In this document: one piece after another, positions 1-7,870 of the stretch
Layout: each line of letters begins with the position of its first letter
Numbering within the stretch: the stretch's first letter is position 1
Origin: Agromyces bracchium
Lineage (GTDB): Bacteria > Actinomycetota > Actinomycetes > Actinomycetales > Microbacteriaceae
Direction of reading: 5' to 3'
NCBI RefSeq assembly: GCF_009709675.1
Contig: NZ_WMLB01000023.1
Coordinates: forward strand, 1 to 64,000
DNA: 64,000 nucleotides
Notes under the pieces: model-generated
Database searches by the model: none
Seen by the model: only the letters and a program-made list of their open reading frames with translations
Told to the model about the DNA's origin: nothing
Made by a program: the position numbers and the translations under genes

Positions 1-16
1 GGGCGTGCGGGCAGCG

Positions 17-131
17 CGACCACACCGCAGCCAACTCAGGCGCCCTTCGATTCAGGAGCATCGGAAGACGCACAGTAGGCCCGAGCGGCACGACCACACC
101 GCAGCCGCGCAGGCGCCCCTCGATTCAGGAG
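17..131. repeat. Imperfect direct repeat, two copies about 74 bp apart
   Basis: Copy 1 (17-58) and copy 2 (91-131) share a 16-base block starting CGACCACACC and a second block of about 21 bases (one mismatch) ending TTCAGGAG. A GCACAGT match follows each copy. The copies lie downstream of folA, with no gene in between. The sequence fits a small local duplication, and no function is visible. Confidence 0.7.
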
Positions 132-152
132 TCGCGCACAGTGGACCTCGGG

Positions 153-680
153 TCAGCGGGCGAGGGTGAGGAAGCGGTGGCGGATGCCGGAGCGCGAGTC
201 GTGCCATCCGTCGGCGGGATCGGCGGCGACGACGTGCCATGCCGATCGATCGGGCGCGAAGGTGTCACCGTCGACGTCGAGGTCGAGTTCGGTGACGACC
301 AGGCGGTCGGCGAGGTCGATCGTCCGGGCGAAGAGCTCGGCGCCGCCGATCACCCAGATGCGATCGTCGGCGTCGGATGCCGCGAGCGCGAGCGCCTCGT
401 CGACGGAGGCCGCGCGCACCGCGCCGTCGCCGTGCCAGTCGGCCTGCCGGGTGACGACGATGTTCGCCCGCCCCGGCAACGGGCGGAACCGCGGCGGCAA
501 CGAGTCCCAGGTCCGCCGGCCCATGACGACGGGCGCACCGTGGGTCGTGCGCTTGAAGTGCGCCAGGTCTTCGGGGACGTGCCACGGCATGCCGCCCGCG
601 GCCCCGATCACTCCCCCGCGCGCCTCCGCCCAGATGAGGCCGATCCGCGGGACGTCATCGTCGTCGAACGCGTCGCTCAT
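153..680 (-). CDS. folA: Dihydrofolate reductase
   Basis: This 175-residue enzyme reduces dihydrofolate to tetrahydrofolate with NADPH in the cytoplasm, replenishing the cofactor oxidised by thymidylate synthase. The substrate-site segment [14 protein letters not shown] (from residue 31) places the catalytic acid at D38, equivalent to D27 of the E. coli enzyme. [10 protein letters not shown] (53-62) and the glycine-rich WVIGGAELF segment are the NADPH-binding features. The ATG overlaps the thyA stop by 4 bp (ATGA), so the two are translationally coupled. The open frame runs further upstream into thyA, but the coupled ATG gives the normal family length. Expression is expected from the thyA promoter. 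Confidence 0.96.
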   Translation of the reverse strand: MSDAFDDDDVPRIGLIWAEARGGVIGAAGGMPWHVPEDLAHFKRTTHGAPVVMGRRTWDSLPPRFRPLPGRANIVVTRQADWHGDGAVRAASVDEALALAASDADDRIWVIGGAELFARTIDLADRLVVTELDLDVDGDTFAPDRSAWHVVAADPADGWHDSRSGIRHRFLTLAR

Positions 681-1486
681 ACGGCGACGGCCGCGCGGAT
701 CGCAGGGTGGTGCTCGTACCCGACGACCTCGAAGTCCTCGAAGCGGTAGTCGTCGATCGATGCGGGGCGGCGACCGATGCGGAGCGTCGGGTAGGCGAAC
801 GGCTCGCGCGTGAGCTGCTCGGTCACCTGCTCGACGTGGTTGTCGTAGATGTGGCAGTCGCCGCCGGTCCACACGAAGTCGCCGACCTCGAGGCCCGCCT
901 GCTGCGCGATCATGTGGGTGAGCAGCGCGTACGAGGCGATGTTGAACGGCACCCCGAGGAAGAGGTCGGCGCTGCGCTGGTAGAGCTGGCACGACAGCCG
1001 ACCGTCGGCCACATGGAACTGGAACAGCGCGTGGCACGGCGCGAGCGCCATGTCGGGGATGTCGGCCGGGTTCCACGCCGACACGATGAGCCGGCGCGAG
1101 TCGGGGTTCGTGCGGATCTGCTCGATCACCTGCGCGATCTGGTCGACCTGCTCCCCCGACGGCGTCGGCCAGCTGCGCCACTGCACGCCGTAGACGGGGC
1201 CGAGCTCGCCCGAGGCATCCGCCCATTCGTCCCAGATGGTGACGCCGTGCTCCTGCAGCCAGCGCACGTTCGACTCGCCGCGGAGGAACCAGAGCAGCTC
1301 GTAGGCGATCGACTTGAAGTGCACGCGCTTGGTCGTGACGAGCGGGAAGCCCTGCGAGAGGTCGAACCGGATCTGCCGGCCGAAGACGCTGCGCGTTCCG
1401 GTGCCGGTGCGGTCGGCCTTCGCGGTGCCGTGCTCGAGCACGTCGCGGAGGAGGTCTTCGTACGGGGTGGGGATCGCGCTGGCCAC
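677..1486 (-). CDS. thyA: Thymidylate synthase (ThyA type)
   Basis: It converts dUMP and methylene-tetrahydrofolate to dTMP and dihydrofolate; the next gene, folA, recycles the product. The protein is 269 residues from the GTG chosen here, the usual ThyA size. The nucleophile is C151 in [10 protein letters not shown], and [12 protein letters not shown] and the DCHIYDNH dUMP-binding signature are present. I chose the GTG at 1486 because homology begins just after it (TPYEDLL) and because a TAGCCT -10 box lies 7 nt upstream, as in leaderless actinobacterial genes. An ATG 27 codons upstream would add an extension unlike the family. Confidence 0.95.
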   Translation of the reverse strand: MASAIPTPYEDLLRDVLEHGTAKADRTGTGTRSVFGRQIRFDLSQGFPLVTTKRVHFKSIAYELLWFLRGESNVRWLQEHGVTIWDEWADASGELGPVYGVQWRSWPTPSGEQVDQIAQVIEQIRTNPDSRRLIVSAWNPADIPDMALAPCHALFQFHVADGRLSCQLYQRSADLFLGVPFNIASYALLTHMIAQQAGLEVGDFVWTGGDCHIYDNHVEQVTEQLTREPFAYPTLRIGRRPASIDDYRFEDFEVVGYEHHPAIRAAVAV

Positions 1487-1493
1487 GGCGTCA

Positions 1494-1499
1494 AGGCTA
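1494..1499 (-). promoter_or_regulatory. Probable leaderless -10 box of thyA-folA
   Basis: TAGCCT on the minus strand, 7 nt before the GTG of thyA. The distance would place the first transcribed base at or next to the start codon. No Shine-Dalgarno sequence precedes the start. No clear -35 box is visible. Confidence 0.5.
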
Positions 1500-1605
1500 C
1501 GCCGACCCGGCGACAGCGCCGGCATGACAGGCGGGGCCGATGCCTGGAGGGCTCCGGAGCGCGTCACCCGACGTCACACGGCGTGACCGCACCGGCACGC
1601 CCGAC

Positions 1606-1611
1606 GTAGCC
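1606..1611 (+). promoter_or_regulatory. Probable leaderless -10 box of the thioredoxin gene
   Basis: TAGCCT lies 8 nt before the ATG at 1620, with no ribosome-binding site between. It mirrors the divergent thyA box about 110 bp away. Confidence 0.45.
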
Positions 1612-1619
1612 TGCGGGAC

Positions 1620-2123
1620 ATGGACCTCGCGCCCGCCCTCGTCGTCGGCCTCGGGCTGCCCGCGGTCGCGCTCGTGGTCGGCCTCCTCTGGCGGGCCCGC
1701 GACGGGCGCGTGCGGCGTGTCGACCGGCGGGTCGGCGTCCCCGCGGCGGCGGCCTCGGCGATCCATCCCGGCGGGGCGGTACCCGCGACCGACGCCGCGC
1801 GGCTCGGGCTGGACGCCGCCGCACTCGGAACCGGGGCGACCATCGTGCAGTTCTCCACCGAGTTCTGCAGCCGCTGCCCCGGCACCGCGCGAGCGCTCGC
1901 CGAACTCGCCTCGGAGTACGACGACGTCCGCCACGTCGACGTCGACCTCACGCACCGACGCGACCTCGCCCAGGCGTTCCACGTCACGCAGACGCCGACC
2001 GTCCTCGTCCTCGGCGCCGACGGTCGCGCGACCGCCCGGGCGGCCGGCGTGCCCCGCCTCGACGACCTCCGCGCCGAACTCGACACCACCACCGGGAGGC
2101 CCCGTGTCCGCCATCACGCCTGA
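1620..2123 (+). CDS. Membrane-anchored thioredoxin-family protein
   Basis: The 167-residue protein has an N-terminal hydrophobic segment (about residues 4-24), a basic stretch and then a thioredoxin fold. The redox motif is CSRC (residues 83-86) in FSTEFCSRCPGT, and the cis-proline loop is VTQTPTVLVLG. A thiol-disulfide or electron-transfer role at the membrane is expected, but the partner is unknown. It overlaps the DUF4395 membrane gene by 20 bp, a pairing known in actinobacteria. The ATG at 1620 is the natural start. Substrates cannot be read from sequence. Confidence 0.85.
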   Translation: MDLAPALVVGLGLPAVALVVGLLWRARDGRVRRVDRRVGVPAAAASAIHPGGAVPATDAARLGLDAAALGTGATIVQFSTEFCSRCPGTARALAELASEYDDVRHVDVDLTHRRDLAQAFHVTQTPTVLVLGADGRATARAAGVPRLDDLRAELDTTTGRPRVRHHA

Positions 2124-2589
2124 GTCCGGCGCCGCCCCGACGCAGCGCGCCGGCATCGACCCGCGCGGGCCACGCTTCTCGGCGGCGATCACCTCCGTGC
2201 TGCTGCTCGCCGTGGTCGTGCTCGCGGTCGGCGGGCTCGGCGTGGCGGCGCTCGTGCTCCTCGCGCTCCTCGCGGCCCTCTTCGCCTGGGGCGCGATCGC
2301 CGGGGTCGCGCGACACCCGTTCGGGCTGCTGTGCCGCGCCCTCGTCCGCCCGCGACTTGCGCCGCCCGCCGAGCTCGAGGATCCGCGCCCACCGACGTTC
2401 GCCCAGCTGGTCGGCCTCGTCGTGACCGGGATCGGCGTCGTGCTCGGCCTCGTGGGCATCGGCGTCGCAGTGCCGATCGCCGCCGCTGCGGCGTTCTTCG
2501 CCGCGTTCCTCAACGCCGCGTTCGGCTACTGCCTCGGATGCCAGTTGTACCTGCTGCTCGTCCGCGCCCGGGTCATCCGGACCGCGTGA
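2104..2589 (+). CDS. DUF4395 family integral membrane protein
   Basis: A 161-residue protein starting at GTG inside the end of the thioredoxin gene. It has about four hydrophobic segments (a long one near residues 23-60, two more near 105-145) and ends with FGYCLGCQLYLLL. The pair of cysteines in YCLGCQ is characteristic of DUF4395. The overlapping reading frames imply translational coupling with the thioredoxin-like protein, so it may be its membrane redox partner. The open frame extends upstream of the GTG, but that part is only a shadow of the thioredoxin gene. Confidence 0.8.
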   Translation: MSAITPESGAAPTQRAGIDPRGPRFSAAITSVLLLAVVVLAVGGLGVAALVLLALLAALFAWGAIAGVARHPFGLLCRALVRPRLAPPAELEDPRPPTFAQLVGLVVTGIGVVLGLVGIGVAVPIAAAAAFFAAFLNAAFGYCLGCQLYLLLVRARVIRTA

Positions 2590-2678
2590 GCAGTTCCGGG
2601 TGACGCGCCCGCGGCCGCGACTGCCGCACGCGGCATCCGCTCGGTAGGCTGGGAGCCCGGCTCGAGGAGGAGGACCCA

Positions 2679-3104
2679 TTGGCACTGACGAGCGAAGCGA
2701 CCACGGTCTGGACGGGAAGCCTCCTGGAGGGTTCCGGCACCACTCGGCTGGACTCGTCGAAGCTGGCCGAGTTCGCGATCGACTGGAAGGCCCGCGCCGA
2801 AGGCGAGGCGGGGGTGACCAACCCCGAGGAGCTGCTCGGCGCAGCGCACTCGGCGTGCTTCTCGATGGCCCTCTCGAACATCCTCGGCAAGGCGGGGCAC
2901 ACGCCCGAGAGCATCCAGACCACCGCCGCCGTCACGTTCCAGCCCGGTGAGGGCGTGACCGGGAGCCACCTGCTCGTGAGCGCGCGCGTGCCGGGGGTCA
3001 CCGAGGCGGAGTTCGAGGCGTTCGCCGATGAGGCGAAGGCGAACTGCCCGATCTCGGTGGCACTCGGGGGCATCCCGATCACGATCGAGGCGGAGCTCGC
3101 GTAG
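2679..3104 (+). CDS. OsmC family peroxiredoxin
   Basis: A cytoplasmic thiol peroxidase of 141 residues that should reduce organic hydroperoxides. The two reactive cysteines of the family are C60 in AAHSACFSMAL and C123 in KANCPIS. TNPEELLGAAHSAC is the typical core. Translation starts at TTG, supported by an excellent AGGAGGAGG five bases upstream. A TAGGCT -10 box lies at 2645-2650. The next gene begins 3 bp after the stop, so the two are probably cotranscribed. Neither C-to-S changes nor truncation is seen. Confidence 0.93.
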   Translation: MALTSEATTVWTGSLLEGSGTTRLDSSKLAEFAIDWKARAEGEAGVTNPEELLGAAHSACFSMALSNILGKAGHTPESIQTTAAVTFQPGEGVTGSHLLVSARVPGVTEAEFEAFADEAKANCPISVALGGIPITIEAELA

Positions 3105-3106
3105 CG

Positions 3107-4012
3107 GTGCGCATCCTCGTCGCCGGCGCTTCAGGTTTCATCGGCACGGCCGTGCGCGACCGGCTCGTGGCCGACGGCCACGAGGTGGTGCGGCTCGTCC
3201 GCCGGCGCGCCCAGTCGGCCGACGAGGTGAGCTGGTCCCCGTCGTCGGGCATCATCGACTTCACGGTCATGGACCGGGTCGACGCCGTCCTGAACCTCTC
3301 GGGCGCCTCGCTCGCCCGGCTTCCGTGGACCCGGCGATACCGCGACGAGATCCTGGAATCCCGCATCGCCGCGACGCGGACCCTCGCCGACGCGATGCGC
3401 AAGGCGCGAACCCCGCCGGCCACCTTCCTCAGCGCGTCGGCGGTCGGGTACTACGGCGATCGGCCGGGCGAGCTCCTCACCGAGCACTCCGCCGCAGGCA
3501 CCGGGTTCCTCGCCGAGGTCGTCGCCCGTTGGGAGGCCGCCGCGCAGCTCGCCCCCTCGGAGACGCGGACCGTGGTCTTCCGCACGGGCATCGTCGTCGG
3601 CCGCGGCGGCGCGATGCAGCGGATCCGGGCGCTCACGACCCTCGGCGTCTCCGGTCGCCTCGGCACCGGCGGCCAGCACTGGCCGTGGATCGCGCTCGAT
3701 GACGAGGTCGCCGCGATCGTGCACCTGCTCGACTCGCATCTCTCGGGCGCGGTGAACCTCGTCGGGCCGACGCCCGCGACCGCCGATCGCGTGATGGCGG
3801 CCCTCGCGGAGCGGATGCACCGCCCGTACGTGATCCCGGTGCCCGAGAAGCTGCTCGAGGCCGCGCTCGGCAAGGCCGCCGACGACCTGCTGCTCTCGAG
3901 CCAGAAGGTGCGACCGCAGCGCCTCATCGACGACGGCTACCGGTTCCGGCACCCGAGCATCGAGTCGGCCATCGACGCGATGCTCAGTCCCGAGCCCGCT
4001 CCAGTTCGATAG
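3107..4012 (+). CDS. TIGR01777 family NAD(P)-dependent epimerase/oxidoreductase
   Basis: A 301-residue Rossmann protein. The nucleotide site GASGFIG (7-13) opens the protein and the family signature SASAVGYYGD lies near residue 108. WPWIALDDEV and the C-terminal LLLSSQKVRP segment are also typical of this YfcH-like family. The true substrate of the family is unknown. The GTG start is 3 bp after osmC, so translation is probably coupled. The 3' end overlaps the convergent TPR-like gene by 29 bp. Confidence 0.88.
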   Translation: MRILVAGASGFIGTAVRDRLVADGHEVVRLVRRRAQSADEVSWSPSSGIIDFTVMDRVDAVLNLSGASLARLPWTRRYRDEILESRIAATRTLADAMRKARTPPATFLSASAVGYYGDRPGELLTEHSAAGTGFLAEVVARWEAAAQLAPSETRTVVFRTGIVVGRGGAMQRIRALTTLGVSGRLGTGGQHWPWIALDDEVAAIVHLLDSHLSGAVNLVGPTPATADRVMAALAERMHRPYVIPVPEKLLEAALGKAADDLLLSSQKVRPQRLIDDGYRFRHPSIESAIDAMLSPEPAPVR

Positions 4013-4427
4013 CCCGGCGCACCGCCCGGCGCGCGCGCCGCCGGTCCCCCGCCGCGTCGTACGCGAGCCCGAGTCGGAGCCAGGCGCGCCACGAGTCGGG
4101 CTCGGCCTCGACGGCGGCGCGGAACTCGGGGAACGCGGCATCCGCCTCGCCGCGCTCGGGGCGACCGCTCGGGCGCACGGGGATGCCCAGGTCGAGCGCG
4201 CCCTCGGAATCGAGTCGCTCGACGAGTCGCTGGGAGCGGACCCCGAAGGCGAGCTCGCGCCAGATCGCCCAGACCGCGACGATCGGCAGCACGATGAGCG
4301 CGACGCCCATGGCGATCGCGACGGGTTCGCCGGTGAGCACGAACTGCACCGCGCGCCATCCGACCAGCGCGACGTAGAGGACGAGCAGCACCGCCATGAC
4401 GACGGCGCCGAGCTTGGCGCCGCTCAT
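3984..4427 (-). CDS. Small membrane protein with C-terminal TPR-like helices
   Basis: The 147-residue protein has two hydrophobic helices (about 7-27 and 37-57). A soluble tail follows with a tetratricopeptide-like repeat (SWRAWLRLGLAYDAAGDRRRARRAV). Its ATG overlaps the dapB stop (ATGA), so it is coupled to dapB. Proteins of this kind next to dapB occur in related actinobacteria, but no function is known to me. The last 29 bp overlap the convergent epimerase gene. Confidence 0.7.
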   Translation of the reverse strand: MSGAKLGAVVMAVLLVLYVALVGWRAVQFVLTGEPVAIAMGVALIVLPIVAVWAIWRELAFGVRSQRLVERLDSEGALDLGIPVRPSGRPERGEADAAFPEFRAAVEAEPDSWRAWLRLGLAYDAAGDRRRARRAVRRAIELERARD

Positions 4428-5173
4428 CGGCCGTCGGGCAGTTCGAGCCCGAGCAGGGCGTCGAGTCCGACGGTGACGCCCTCGGCCGTGGCGGCCCGGC
4501 GCAGCGCGAGCAGGATGCCGGCCTCGTACGCCGTCGGAGCGATCGTGGAGTGCGTGATCTGCAGGCTCTCCCCCGGCCCGCCGAGCACGACGCGCTGGTC
4601 GGCGAGGATGCCGTCCATGCGGAGGCTGTGGATCGGGACGCCCGAGACGAGCTGGCCCCGGGCGCGCTGGTCGGCGTGCGGCGCCGACACCGGCCCGAGT
4701 TCGCCGCGCGAGGCGGCGATGAGCTCCGCGGTGCGGACGGCGGTGCCCGACGGTGAGTCGACCTTGCCCGCGTGATGCGCCTCGACGATCTCGATCGAGT
4801 CGAAGTGACGTGCGGCGAAGGCGGCGAACGCCGAGCCGAGGACGCTGCCGATCGAGAAGTTCGGGACGAAGATCACGCCGGCGGTGGCATCGGCCTCGCG
4901 GAGGCGCGTCTCGACCTCGGCGATGCGCTCTCGCGACCAGCCGGAGGTGCCGACGACGACCGCGGCGCCCGCCTCGATCGCGGCCTCGACGATCGCCGCG
5001 CTGGCCGCGGGGTGCGTGACGTCGAGCACGACATCGGCCCCGGCGAGCTCGTCGAGGCTGGAGGTCGAGTCGAGCCCCGCGTGCAGGGCGAGGTCGTCGG
5101 CCTCGTCGATCAACCGGGTCGCGAGGCGCCCCATCTTCCCCGTCGCGCCAGCGACCGCCACCGTGATCGTCAC
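4424..5173 (-). CDS. dapB: 4-hydroxy-tetrahydrodipicolinate reductase
   Basis: DapB catalyses the NAD(P)H-dependent second step of the diaminopimelate/lysine branch, feeding the cell wall and lysine. The nucleotide site GATGKMGRL lies at the N terminus. The catalytic segment EAHHAGKVDSPSGTA carries the paired histidines and the DSPSGT substrate loop. VPNFSIG and the AYEAGILLAL end are also diagnostic. The product is about 249 residues. I chose the GTG at 5173 because a TAGGGT -10 box lies 7 nt before it (leaderless); a GTG at 5182 is also in frame. dapA is not in the window. Confidence 0.94.
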   Translation of the reverse strand: MTITVAVAGATGKMGRLATRLIDEADDLALHAGLDSTSSLDELAGADVVLDVTHPAASAAIVEAAIEAGAAVVVGTSGWSRERIAEVETRLREADATAGVIFVPNFSIGSVLGSAFAAFAARHFDSIEIVEAHHAGKVDSPSGTAVRTAELIAASRGELGPVSAPHADQRARGQLVSGVPIHSLRMDGILADQRVVLGGPGESLQITHSTIAPTAYEAGILLALRRAATAEGVTVGLDALLGLELPDGR

Positions 5174-5180
5174 GACGTTC

Positions 5181-5186
5181 ACCCTA
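5181..5186 (-). promoter_or_regulatory. Probable leaderless -10 box of dapB
   Basis: TAGGGT on the minus strand, 7 nt before the GTG at 5173. It favours that GTG over the one at 5182, which would overlap the box. Confidence 0.45.
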
Positions 5187-5260
5187 GCAAGCGGGTGCGG
5201 CCGGGCCGGGCGGGTGCCTCCCGGCGACGGCCGGGCGACGGATGCCGCGCACGCGCGCCC

Positions 5261-5266
5261 TAGGCT
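5261..5266 (+). promoter_or_regulatory. Probable leaderless -10 box of the GNAT gene at 5273
   Basis: TAGGCT six bases before the ATG, with no Shine-Dalgarno sequence. The geometry matches the thyA, dapB and TetR starts in this window. Confidence 0.45.
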
Positions 5267-5272
5267 TGGCGC

Positions 5273-5761
5273 ATGCTCCGCTTCCGCGACGCCGCCGTGA
5301 CCGACCCCGACGCGAACCGGCTGATCGGCGACTACTTCGCCGAGCGCGCCGCGGGCTTCCCGCCCGAGCAGGGCGAGTACCGTCCGACCTGGCCGGATGC
5401 CGCGCAGTTCACTCCTCCTGCGGGCGTCTTCGTCATCGTCGAGGACGAGACCGGCGGAGCGGTCGGATGCGGCGGGGTGCGCCGCATCCGGTCGTCGGAG
5501 GACGGTCTCGTCCGCTACGAGGTGAAGCACCTGTGGCTCGCGCCCGCGGCCCGCGGTCGCGGCGGCGGCCGTGCCCTCCTGCAGGAGCTCGAGCGTCGCG
5601 CGGTCGCGTTCGGCGCCGAGGAGCTCGTGCTCGACACGAACGCGAGCCTCGCTGCAGCCGGCGGCCTCTACGCCGCGAGCGGGTACGTCGCCATCGAGCC
5701 GTACAACGAGAACCCCAACGCGACGAACTGGTACGGCAAGCGCGTCGCGCGCGCCGGCTGA
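5273..5761 (+). CDS. GNAT family N-acetyltransferase
   Basis: A 162-residue acetyltransferase. The acetyl-CoA pyrophosphate-binding motif A is seen as VKHLWLAPAARGRGGGRALLQELE (positions about 83-107; R-G-R-G-G-G). It is followed by the LVLDTNASLAAAGGLYAASGY segment typical of the fold. The substrate is not predictable. It stands alone, divergent from dapB and convergent with the phosphatase. Confidence 0.88.
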   Translation: MLRFRDAAVTDPDANRLIGDYFAERAAGFPPEQGEYRPTWPDAAQFTPPAGVFVIVEDETGGAVGCGGVRRIRSSEDGLVRYEVKHLWLAPAARGRGGGRALLQELERRAVAFGAEELVLDTNASLAAAGGLYAASGYVAIEPYNENPNATNWYGKRVARAG

Positions 5762-5795
5762 GACGGGTTCGACGCGCGGATCGGCTCGGGCGCGC

Positions 5796-6401
5796 TCAGA
5801 GCGCGAACGGCTCGGGCAGGCCGGTCCGCATCTCGGGCGGCAGGTGCGCGAGGTCGTTGTGCACCACGAGGTTCCACGGCCGGCCGGGCGCACGCTGCGT
5901 GAGGACGGTGAGCCCGCAGTTGGCCTGGTTGATCGTCGCCCAGCGCCACTCGGGTGCGCCGAGCACCTCGCGCACGAACCAGCCGATCACGAAGTTGTGC
6001 GTGATGAGCAGGTCGTGGCGGTCCTCGCGGTGCGAGCGGAGGAACTCGGCGTTCGCATCGGCCATCTGCGCGCGCCCGGCCTCGAAGTCGAGCTCGGTGA
6101 ACGAACCGAAGAACGGTGCGTAGGCGGCCGGCGTCTCGGGCGCCGGACCGGACGGCACGCAGTCGAACAGCAGCGGCGAGGGTTCGGGCTGCAGCGACGG
6201 CAGCTTCGAGGCGATGATGTCGGCCGTCTCGGTCGCCCGCTGGAGGGGCGAGTGGTAGGCCGCATCGAAGGGGATGCCGCCGACGCGTTCGGCGAGCAGT
6301 TCGGCCTGGCGCCGTCCGCGTGGGGACAGCGGGCCGTCGGGAAGGCCGTGCTCGGCGTCGAGCTGCTCGCCGTGGCGGACGAGGTAGAGGTGGTGGGGCA
6401 C
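5796..6401 (-). CDS. Histidine phosphatase family protein
   Basis: A 201-residue member of the phosphoglycerate-mutase-like superfamily. The phosphohistidine motif LVRHGEQ lies at residues 7-13. The second arginine is in YHSPLQRATET, and the second catalytic histidine is in LLITHNFVIGW. It probably hydrolyses a phosphomonoester rather than acting as a mutase, but the substrate is unknown. It starts at GTG 24 bp after the M16 peptidase stop and is probably its operon partner. Confidence 0.88.
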   Translation of the reverse strand: MPHHLYLVRHGEQLDAEHGLPDGPLSPRGRRQAELLAERVGGIPFDAAYHSPLQRATETADIIASKLPSLQPEPSPLLFDCVPSGPAPETPAAYAPFFGSFTELDFEAGRAQMADANAEFLRSHREDRHDLLITHNFVIGWFVREVLGAPEWRWATINQANCGLTVLTQRAPGRPWNLVVHNDLAHLPPEMRTGLPEPFAL

Positions 6402-6425
6402 GTCGGGTCCTGTGGTCGGACGCCG

Positions 6426-7811
6426 CTAGGCGACGTCGGGTCGGGTGTCGGGCTGGTCGACGATCGAGCGGAACGCGTGCTCGTCGACGGGGCCGACCGC
6501 GACGAGTGAGAACGGCCGGTCGGCCAGCTCCCCGGCGAGCGCCCGGACGTCGTCGGCGGTGACGCGTCCGACGCGGCGCAGCGCCTCGTCGAGGTCGGCG
6601 AATTCCCCCAGCGCGAGCTCGGCGCGGCCGAGTCGCGACATCCGCGTGTCGGAGTCCTCGAGCGCGAGCGCCGAGGCGCCGCCGAGGTAGCCGATCGCGC
6701 GGCTGAGCTCGTCATCGGTCACGCCGTGGTGGGCGAGCCGCTCGAGCTCGGTGCGCATGAGCGCGGCGACGGTCGCGGCGTTCTTCGGCGCGCATCCGGC
6801 GTACATGCCGAACACCCCCGCGTCCGAGTACCCCGGTGCGAACGAGTACACGGCGTAGGCGAGCCCTCGCCGTTCCCGCACCTGCTGGAACAGGCGCGAC
6901 GACATGCCGCCGCCGAAGACGGTGTTGAGCACGCTCAGCACCGCACGGCGCTCGTCCGTCGCGACGAGGCCGGGCACGCCGAGGACGAGGTTGACCTGCT
7001 CGCCCGGTCGTTCCACGACCGTGAGCGCTGAACGGCCGTCGACGAGGGCGAGCTCGGCGGGACGCCGATCGACCGGTGCCGCCGTCTCCGAGAGCTCCCA
7101 ACCGGCCGTCTCGAGTGCGGCGGACAGGCCGGCCACGAGGGCGTCGTGGTCGACGGCACCGGCGGCCGTGACCACGAGGTCGCGCGGGCGGTAGCTCGCG
7201 CGGTAGTGCTCGAGGACCGCGTCGCGGGTCGCGACGCCGATCGTCTCGGGGTCGCCGCCGATCGGGCGGGCGAGGGGGTGGGTGCCGAGCACGGCCTCGA
7301 AGAAGCGCTCGTTCGCGACGTCCGCCGGGTCGTCACCCGCCATCGCGAGCTCCTCCAGGATGACCCGGCGCTCGCTCTCGAAGTCGTCGGGATCGAGGAC
7401 GGACGAGGTGAACATGTCGGCGAGCACCTCGATCGCCATGGGCAGGTCGCGGTCCTGCACCTTGGCGTAGTAACAGGTGTACTCCTTCGCCGTGACGGCG
7501 TTGTGCTCGCCGCCGACGGCGTCGAAGGAGACCGCGATGTCGAGCGCGCTCCGGGTCTCGGTGCCCTTGAACAGCAGGTGCTCGAGGAAGTGCGTGGACC
7601 CGAAGGTCGCGGGGTTGCCGCTCTCCGCCGGATGCTCGTCTCGCGAGCCGACGGCGACCCAGAACCCGATCGTCGCGCTCCGGCTTCCGGGCACCTGCTC
7701 GCTGAGGACGCGGATGCCGGACGGGAGCACGGATCGACGAACGTGCGTGTCGCCTGCGGCGCGGAAGGCCAGTTCGGGCTCACCAAGCGGGAGTTCGACG
7801 GCGCCGTTCAC
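6426..7811 (-). CDS. M16 family zinc peptidase (PepR/YmxG-like)
   Basis: A 461-residue two-domain protein. The inverted zinc motif HFLEH spans residues 74-78, and the third ligand is in RRVILEEL about 75 residues later. The second-half signature is RERRGLAYAVYSF. In actinobacteria this gene normally follows pnp and precedes dapB; here it keeps that order but pnp is 24 kb away. The GTG start gives the expected length, though the GGGAGG before it is very close (1 nt), so the exact start is uncertain. A role in peptide or processing turnover is inferred from the family. Confidence 0.9.
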   Translation of the reverse strand: MNGAVELPLGEPELAFRAAGDTHVRRSVLPSGIRVLSEQVPGSRSATIGFWVAVGSRDEHPAESGNPATFGSTHFLEHLLFKGTETRSALDIAVSFDAVGGEHNAVTAKEYTCYYAKVQDRDLPMAIEVLADMFTSSVLDPDDFESERRVILEELAMAGDDPADVANERFFEAVLGTHPLARPIGGDPETIGVATRDAVLEHYRASYRPRDLVVTAAGAVDHDALVAGLSAALETAGWELSETAAPVDRRPAELALVDGRSALTVVERPGEQVNLVLGVPGLVATDERRAVLSVLNTVFGGGMSSRLFQQVRERRGLAYAVYSFAPGYSDAGVFGMYAGCAPKNAATVAALMRTELERLAHHGVTDDELSRAIGYLGGASALALEDSDTRMSRLGRAELALGEFADLDEALRRVGRVTADDVRALAGELADRPFSLVAVGPVDEHAFRSIVDQPDTRPDVA

Positions 7812-7870
7812 GCCTCCCAGCCTATGCCACCGCCCGCGCTCGGCGAGCCCGTCCGCGCCCGCGCGGCGCC

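Noticed and set aside
5174..5893. Upstream extension of the dapB frame
   Set aside because: It runs antisense through the GNAT gene; DapB homology starts at the nucleotide-binding strand just after 5173.
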